Positions 59,141-64,000 of a DNA stretch of 64,000 nucleotides are shown in pieces (position 1 is the stretch's first letter; each line of letters begins with the position of its first letter). This stretch comes from Stenotrophomonas indicatrix (GTDB lineage Bacteria; Pseudomonadota; Gammaproteobacteria; Xanthomonadales; Xanthomonadaceae). The position numbers and the translations under genes are program-made. The notes below the pieces were generated by a model that was not told the DNA's origin, did no database searches, and worked only from the letters and a program-made list of their open reading frames with translations. Where the stretch lies: assembly GCF_002750975.1 (NCBI RefSeq), contig NZ_PEJS01000001.1, positions 4,030,001 through 4,094,000 of the forward strand. Direction: 5' to 3'.

Positions 59141-59937
59141 CAGACGGTCTCCACGGCCTTGGTGGCCTTGTTGCGTTCGTTGTTGCGACGGATGATCTCG
59201 CCGGCCAGGCCGAGGTAGGCCACGCCGCCGCGCGAAGCACGATCGTAGCCGACGATGCTCTGGCCATGGCTGGGCGCCTCGGCCAGGCGCACGTTGCGCG
59301 GCACGATGGTGCGGAACACCCGGTCGCCGAAGTGCTCGGTGAGCTCGGCCGACACGGCATTGGCCAGGTTGTTGCGCACGTCGAACATGGTGCGCAGCAC
59401 GCCTTCGATCTCCAGCGCCGGGTTGAGGTTGGCACGCAGCGCTTCGATGGTTTCCACCAGCGCGCTCAGGCCTTCCAGTGCGTAGTACTCGCACTGCATC
59501 GGCACGATCACCGAATCGGCGGCGGCCAGTGCGTTGAGGGTCAGCAGCGAGAGCGCCGGCGGGCAGTCGATCAGGATGTAGTCGTACTCATCGCGGATCG
59601 GTGCCAGCGCGCGCTTCAGGCGCTGCTCGCGCTCGCTCTGCGCCATCAGCTGGATCTCGGCCGCGGTCAGGTCGATGTTGCCCGGCAGCAGGTCGTAGCC
59701 TTCGGCGGTCTGCACGCGCACGTCGGCGGCGCTGGACTCGCCCAGCAGCAGGTCGTAGGTGGAGGAGACCAGCTCGCGCTTGTCCACGCCACTGCCCATG
59801 GTCGCGTTGCCCTGGGAATCCAGGTCGACCAACAGCACGCGCTTGGGTGCGTTGGCCAGGGAAGCGGCCAGGTTGACGGCGGTCGTGGTCTTGCCGACGC
59901 CACCCTTCTGGTTGGCGATGGCGATGATGCGGGCCAT
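59140..59937 (-). CDS. parA: chromosome partitioning ATPase ParA
   Basis: A 265-residue Walker-type ATPase with the deviant P-loop KGGVGKTTTAVNLAA. It moves ParB-parS complexes to the poles. It is coupled to parB by overlap and preceded by rsmG, the usual rsmG-parA-parB order near the origin in many bacteria. Confidence 0.97.
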   Translation of the reverse strand: MARIIAIANQKGGVGKTTTAVNLAASLANAPKRVLLVDLDSQGNATMGSGVDKRELVSSTYDLLLGESSAADVRVQTAEGYDLLPGNIDLTAAEIQLMAQSEREQRLKRALAPIRDEYDYILIDCPPALSLLTLNALAAADSVIVPMQCEYYALEGLSALVETIEALRANLNPALEIEGVLRTMFDVRNNLANAVSAELTEHFGDRVFRTIVPRNVRLAEAPSHGQSIVGYDRASRGGVAYLGLAGEIIRRNNERNKATKAVETV

Positions 59938-60049
59938 GCGGGTGTGCCTCGTCGACGTGTGCTGGGACCGGTCATTATGCGTACAACCGGGCCCGTGCGG
60001 AAATCGTGGATCGCCAACCGCTTGTTCCACAAGGGGCGGGCGGCGTGGT

Positions 60050-60688
60050 TCAGGGACCTGTGACGGCGACCAGATGGCGTTCACCGGCCAGGCCGGGCAC
60101 GCTCAGCGGGACCACCTCGCGCACCTGCCAACCGGCCGGCAGCGCTGCGATCTCGTCATGCGGGTAGACGCCTTTCATGGCCAGCAACACGCCACCGGGG
60201 CGCAGCAGGTGGCCACCGACGCGGACGATGCCGGCCAGGGTGTCCATCGCGCGCGCGGTCAGCTGGTCGTAGCTGCCCGGCTCGGCCAGCGCTTCGGCGC
60301 GCGATTCGGCCACGCGGGCATTGCCCAGGCCCAGCTGGCGCACGGCCTCGCGCATGAAGCGGGCCTTCTTGCCGTTGCTTTCCACCAGGGTGACCTGCAG
60401 GCCCGGGCAGGCGATCGCCAGCGGGATGCCCGGCAACCCGGGGCCGGTACCGAGGTCGGCCAGGCTGCCATCGGCCACGAACGGCTGCATCGCCAGTGAA
60501 TCGAGCAGATGGCGGGTGACCATTTCCTGCGGATCGCGGATGGCGGTGAGGTTGTAGGTGCCGTTCCAGCGGTGCAGCAGCGCCAGGTAGCGCAGCAGCG
60601 GCGGGGCCAGCTCGGCGGCCAGGCCCATGCTGGCCAGGCCCTGCTGCAGCGTGTTCGCTACGCCGGCGGGAAGATCGTGTTCGCTCAT
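60050..60688 (-). CDS. rsmG: 16S rRNA m7G527 methyltransferase RsmG
   Basis: A 212-residue protein with [17 protein letters not shown] (SAM motif) and [21 protein letters not shown], typical RsmG. It methylates G527 of 16S rRNA; loss gives low-level streptomycin resistance. It is followed by parA after about 112 bases. Confidence 0.97.
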   Translation of the reverse strand: MSEHDLPAGVANTLQQGLASMGLAAELAPPLLRYLALLHRWNGTYNLTAIRDPQEMVTRHLLDSLAMQPFVADGSLADLGTGPGLPGIPLAIACPGLQVTLVESNGKKARFMREAVRQLGLGNARVAESRAEALAEPGSYDQLTARAMDTLAGIVRVGGHLLRPGGVLLAMKGVYPHDEIAALPAGWQVREVVPLSVPGLAGERHLVAVTGP

Positions 60689-60727
60689 GCCGGCATTATC
60701 GCCGGTTTTCGCCGTTGATTCGCCGAT

Positions 60728-61327
60728 TCACTGCGGATACCAGGCCAATGCGGCGCGGAATTGTCCGCTGGCCTGCCATTCGTGCAGGTGCCAGCGCGCG
60801 GCCTCGCCCAGCTCCGGGTCGCACCAGCGCAGGTGCAGGGCGCCATCGTTGGCCGGGGCCAGCTGCAGGCGGTGCAGGCCGAAGGAAATGCCCTGCCCGT
60901 GCGCCTTCAGCATCGCTTCCTTGGCACACCAGACGCGGAAGAACCAGTGTTCGCGGTCGGCCTCGTCCAGGCCCTGCAGCCAGGCCACTTCGTCGGGATG
61001 GAAGAAGCGCTGGATGATTTCCAGCATGCGCGGGCGCGGCCGCAGCAGTTCCAGGTCCACGCCCAGCCGCACGCCCTCGCCCAGCGCTACCAGCAGCACC
61101 TCGCCGCTGTGGCTCCAGCCGGTGCCGTAGTGGGCGAGCGCGCCGCTCAGTTCCGGCCGGCCCTTGTCGTCGCGCACCAGCGGCAGCGCATCCGGCTCGC
61201 CGCCCAGGGCCTGTGCCAGCACCTGCCGGGCCTGCGGCTCACCGCGCTGGCCAGGGACATGCGGGCAGCGCCAGACGGTAACCGGACCAAACCGCCAGGG
61301 GCCCTCAAGGGTGGCTGGCAGGCTCAT
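60728..61327 (-). CDS. Sfp-type 4'-phosphopantetheinyl transferase
   Basis: The 199-residue enzyme has GVDLELL (metal-binding GxDxE) and WFFRVWCAKEAMLKA (WxxKEA motif), typical of Sfp/HetI-type transferases. It would attach phosphopantetheine to acyl carrier proteins, such as the two at 10992-11523. A related enzyme in Xanthomonas (HetI) is needed for xanthomonadin. Start at 61327 gives the expected length. Confidence 0.9.
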   Translation of the reverse strand: MSLPATLEGPWRFGPVTVWRCPHVPGQRGEPQARQVLAQALGGEPDALPLVRDDKGRPELSGALAHYGTGWSHSGEVLLVALGEGVRLGVDLELLRPRPRMLEIIQRFFHPDEVAWLQGLDEADREHWFFRVWCAKEAMLKAHGQGISFGLHRLQLAPANDGALHLRWCDPELGEAARWHLHEWQASGQFRAALAWYPQ

Positions 61328-61411
61328 CCGCACGCGCCCGTCACAGGATTGCACAGCGGGTTCACGGCATTGCGCGTCAACTGGACGCGGTTATCCACCG
61401 GAGAGTCGATC

Positions 61412-61663
61412 ATGGGCATCATCATCTGGCTGATCGTCGGCGGCATCGTCGGCTGGCTGGCAAGCATCATCATGAAGCGCGATGGCCAGCAGGGCATCAT
61501 CCTCAACATCGTGGTGGGCATCGTCGGCGCACTGATTTCCGGCTGGCTGTTCGGCGGCGGCATCAATGAAGCGATCACCCTGCGCACGTTCCTATTCTCG
61601 CTGATCGGCGCGGTGATTCTTCTGGCCATCGTCAACCTGTTCACCCGCAAGAGCATACGGTGA
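61412..61663 (+). CDS. GlsB/YeaQ/YmgE-family small membrane protein
   Basis: The 83-residue, three-helix protein MGIIIWLIVGGIVGWLASIIMKRDGQQGIILNIVVGIVGALISGWLF matches the transglycosylase-associated YeaQ family; stress-induced in other bacteria. A CGGAG ribosome site precedes the ATG. It is divergent from the phosphopantetheinyl transferase gene. Confidence 0.93.
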   Translation: MGIIIWLIVGGIVGWLASIIMKRDGQQGIILNIVVGIVGALISGWLFGGGINEAITLRTFLFSLIGAVILLAIVNLFTRKSIR

Positions 61664-61671
61664 ACTGACAG

Positions 61672-61738
61672 GTAGCGCCGGGCCATGCCCGGCGTCTCCC
61701 TGCCGCCGCTGCGCTCGCCGGACATGGCCCGGCGCTAC
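61672..61738. repeat. inverted pair of SMAG repeats
   Basis: GTAGCGCCGGGCCATGCCCG plus GCG at 61672-61694 and its inverted copy at 61716-61738. Together they can form one long stem. They lie between the convergent YeaQ-like and xthA genes. Confidence 0.88.
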
Positions 61739-61742
61739 CGCT

Positions 61743-62510
61743 TCAACCCAATTCCACCCACGCCGGTGCATGATCGCTGGGGCGTTCCCAGGTGCGCGGC
61801 TCGCGGTCGATGCCCGAGGCTACCGCACTGCCCTTCAGCGCATCGGAAACCAGGGTGAGGTCGATGCGCAGGCCGAGGTCGCGGCGGAAACCCGCTGCGC
61901 GGTAGTCCCACCAGCTGAAGGTGCCGGCCTCATCGTTGTGCAGGCGGAAGCCATCGTGCAGGCCCAGCTGCAGCAGCTTGTTCAGTGCGCCGCGCTCGGC
62001 AGTGGAGGTCAGGATGTGGTTGTCGTTCCACACCTCCGGGTCATGCACGTCGCGCGCATCGGGGGCGATGTTGAAGTCGCCCATCACGATCAGCTTCGGA
62101 TGCCGCTGCAGTTCTTCGGCGATCCACGCGTGCACCGCCTCCAGCCAGCGCAGCTTGTACTCGTACTTGTCGGTGCCCACGTCCTGGCCGTTGACCACGT
62201 ACAGGTTGATCACCCGCAGGTCGCCGAAGGTGCCGGCGATGACCCGCTTCTGCTCGTCCTCGAAGCCGGGAATGCCGATCTGCACGTCCTGCGCCGGCTC
62301 GCGCGACACCAGCGCCACGCCGTTGTAGGTCTTCTGCCCGGCGAACACGCTGCGGTAACCGGCGGCGACCAGCGCCGAGTCGGGGAACTTGTGGTCCTCC
62401 AGCTTGGTTTCCTGGATGCCGACGATGTCCGGGCCGAAGTCCTTGAGCCACTGCTCCAGGTGCGGCAGGCGGACATTGAGCGAATTGACGTTCCACGAGG
62501 CGATCTTCAT
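61743..62510 (-). CDS. xthA: exodeoxyribonuclease III
   Basis: A 255-residue enzyme with MKIASWNVNSLNVRLPHL, IQETKLED (Glu metal ligand), GDFNIAPDARDVHDP and a C-terminal SDHAPAWVEL (Asp-His catalytic pair). It is an AP endonuclease and 3' exonuclease for base-excision repair. Confidence 0.96.
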   Translation of the reverse strand: MKIASWNVNSLNVRLPHLEQWLKDFGPDIVGIQETKLEDHKFPDSALVAAGYRSVFAGQKTYNGVALVSREPAQDVQIGIPGFEDEQKRVIAGTFGDLRVINLYVVNGQDVGTDKYEYKLRWLEAVHAWIAEELQRHPKLIVMGDFNIAPDARDVHDPEVWNDNHILTSTAERGALNKLLQLGLHDGFRLHNDEAGTFSWWDYRAAGFRRDLGLRIDLTLVSDALKGSAVASGIDREPRTWERPSDHAPAWVELG

Positions 62511-62537
62511 GCGGGCATTCTACCCGGGTGGGCTTTG

Positions 62538-62752
62538 GTAGAGGCCGACCTTGGTCGGCGCTTTGCTTCCCGCTGTTGCCTTCGTAGAGGCCGACCTTGG
62601 TCGGCGCTTGGGGTTCACGCGTGCCAACCAAGGTTGGCCCCTACCGGAACGAGCCGCGCGGGTTGGCCCCTACCGGTAGTGCCGGCCGCTGGCCGGCAGG
62701 TGCAGGTCCCCGCCGGAGGGTCATGAAGTTGCCGGCCAGCGGCCGGCACTAC
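62538..62752. repeat. cluster of five SMAG repeats
   Basis: GTAG-headed palindromes lie at 62538-62560, 62584-62606, 62622-62644 (inverted), 62676-62698 and 62730-62752 (inverted). They are of the GGCCGACC, TGCCAACC and TGCCGGCC subtypes. They fill the 267-base gap between xthA and the aldehyde dehydrogenase; nothing else was seen there. Confidence 0.87.
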
Positions 62753-62777
62753 CACTGGATGCACGCCCTTGCTGGAT

Positions 62778-64000
62778 TCACCGCAGCAGCAGTTTCAACA
62801 ACCCCGCAATCTTCGAATACGGCGGCCGCAGCCGGTCACTGGCCGCCCAGCGCGACTGCCACAGCACCGGCAACAGCTTGCTCATCGCATCAAACCCGGC
62901 CCGCCCGTGGTACGCCCCCATGCCACTGGCGCCCACCCCACCAAACGGCAAACCGTCGGCGGCGAAGTGCAGCAGGGTGTCGTTGACCGTGACCCCGCCG
63001 GCCAGCACCTGGCCGAGAATGCGCTCCACCGTGGCCGTGTCATGGCTGAAGGGATACAGCGCCAGTGGCCGGTCGCGGGCCACGATGTCGGCCAGCGCCG
63101 CATCCAGGTCCGGATAGGCGCGCACCGGCAGGATCGGGCCGAAGATCTCATCGCGCATCAGGTCTAGGTCATCCGGCGGGTCCAGCACCACGGTCGGCAC
63201 CAGCAGCCGCTCGCGATCGGCGCGCGCGTCATCCACCTGCGCCAGCGGAATCACCGGCACGCCGCGTTCGCGCGCCTGCGCCAGATAGCCCTGCAGGCGC
63301 CGGTACTGGCCCTCGTTGATGATCCGCGTGTAGTCGGCGGCATCGCTGAAATCGCCATAGCGCTCACGCACCTGCTGCTGCAGCGCCTGCACGAACTCAC
63401 GCTGGCGCACGCTGTCGATCAGCACGTAATCCGGCGCGATGCAGGTCTGGCCGGCGTTGAACCACTTGCCGGTGGCCAGACGTGCGGCGGCTTTGTCCAA
63501 CGGGAAATCACGGCAGACGATCGCCGGCGACTTGCCGCCCAGTTCCAGCGTCAGCGGCACCAGATGCTCCGCCGCCGCCGCCATCACCTTGCGGCCGACC
63601 GCGGTGGAACCGGTAAACACGAGGTGGTCCAGCGGTAGCGAAGACACCGCCGCAGCCACGTCCGCCCCACCCTGCACCACCGCTACACGTTCGGGCGGGA
63701 ACACGCTCGCCAGCAGATCGGCCAGGAACGCGCTGGTGCGCGGGGTGTGCTCCGAAGGCTTCAACAGCACATGGTTGCCAGCGGCAATCGCGGTGGCCAG
63801 CGGCACCAACGCCAGCGTGACCGGATAATTCCACGGCGAGATCACCCCGACCACACCCAGCGGCATCGGCCGCAGCTGCGCGCGCGCCGGCCATAGTCGC
63901 CAGCCGGCGCCCACCCGCTGCGGCTTCGACCAGCGCCGCAGGTGGCGACGCAGGTGGTCGATGGCCGACAGCACGCTCATGCCATCGGCCAGCTTCGATT
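62778..64000 (-). CDS. calB: coniferyl aldehyde dehydrogenase, C-terminal 400+ residues (runs off right edge)
   Basis: The visible frame continues past 64000; the Met at 63980 is internal, because upstream codons (SKLADG) fit the family. Key parts seen: GVISPWNYP, VFTGSTAVGRKV, LELGGKSPAIV (catalytic Glu) and NAGQTCIAPDYVL (catalytic Cys). These match coniferyl aldehyde dehydrogenases, which oxidise lignin-derived aldehydes to acids. The N-terminus lies outside the window; another aldehyde may be the true substrate. Confidence 0.85.
   Translation of the reverse strand, partial: SKLADGMSVLSAIDHLRRHLRRWSKPQRVGAGWRLWPARAQLRPMPLGVVGVISPWNYPVTLALVPLATAIAAGNHVLLKPSEHTPRTSAFLADLLASVFPPERVAVVQGGADVAAAVSSLPLDHLVFTGSTAVGRKVMAAAAEHLVPLTLELGGKSPAIVCRDFPLDKAAARLATGKWFNAGQTCIAPDYVLIDSVRQREFVQALQQQVRERYGDFSDAADYTRIINEGQYRRLQGYLAQARERGVPVIPLAQVDDARADRERLLVPTVVLDPPDDLDLMRDEIFGPILPVRAYPDLDAALADIVARDRPLALYPFSHDTATVERILGQVLAGGVTVNDTLLHFAADGLPFGGVGASGMGAYHGRAGFDAMSKLLPVLWQSRWAASDRLRPPYSKIAGLLKLLLR

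Noticed and set aside
58217..60688. rsmG-parA-parB suggests a nearby chromosome origin.
   Set aside because: No DnaA-box cluster, dnaA gene or clear parS site was seen in the window.

Overview
The window is very GC-rich and gene-dense and reads as a Stenotrophomonas chromosome, most likely the S. maltophilia complex or a close Xanthomonadaceae relative. The evidence is an aryl-polyene (xanthomonadin-like) cluster, an sX13-like small RNA downstream of polA, protein content that fits the family, and more than twenty palindromes starting with GTAG that match the SMAG repeats described in S. maltophilia. All species statements are inference from content; no search was run.

Layout. 1-13046 (minus) is a tightly overlapping aryl-polyene operon that continues past the left edge: ketoacyl synthases, two acyl carrier proteins, an adenylation-dehydratase fusion, thioesterase, ammonia-lyase-type enzyme, two acyltransferases, glycosyltransferase, halogenase-like flavoprotein, and a LolA-like protein, an MMPL exporter and a lipoprotein for export. 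A Sfp-type phosphopantetheinyl transferase at 60.7-61.3 kb could activate the carrier proteins. 13.3-17.1 kb: a CIO-type cydAB oxidase and an ECF sigma factor with small membrane proteins. 17.3-24.0 kb (plus): an S9 peptidase, a NUDIX enzyme, a membrane protein, two tandem secreted Cys-rich paralogues and hemF. 24.1-27.7 kb (minus): a DUF421 protein, the sX13-like RNA and polA.

The most notable locus is 29.2-35.4 kb, an RNA-repair system. The divergent activator rtcR faces an exact sigma-54 promoter that reads rsr (the bacterial Ro60 orthologue), then three tandem Y-RNA-like genes, then rtcB (RNA ligase) and rtcA (RNA 3'-phosphate cyclase). The middle Y RNA carries a nearly complete, circularly permuted tRNA mimic: T arm, an acceptor stem closed by a GCAA loop, U8/A9 and a D arm. 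The Y-RNA stem sits where the anticodon arm would be. The two flanking copies keep only a T arm and a UUCG mini-hairpin. Family knowledge suggests that Rsr binds these RNAs and that RtcR senses damaged RNA. A triple Y-RNA cassette with one full tRNA mimic deserves direct study.

35.4-46.7 kb holds housekeeping and orphan genes: uvrD, a cardiolipin synthase, rpmB-rpmG, a DnaQ-like exonuclease, a glycosyltransferase, a LysR regulator and RidA. 46.9-52.9 kb is a czcCBA heavy-metal efflux operon led by a His/Cys-rich periplasmic protein. 53-64 kb has a DUF885 peptidase, a small glycolipid-modification group, a SUFU-domain protein, rsmG-parA-parB, the phosphopantetheinyl transferase, xthA and a truncated coniferyl aldehyde dehydrogenase. 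SMAG repeats fill most of the non-coding gaps, including an eight-copy tandem array at 28.1-28.4 kb. No IS element, prophage, CRISPR array, rRNA or functional tRNA gene was seen.
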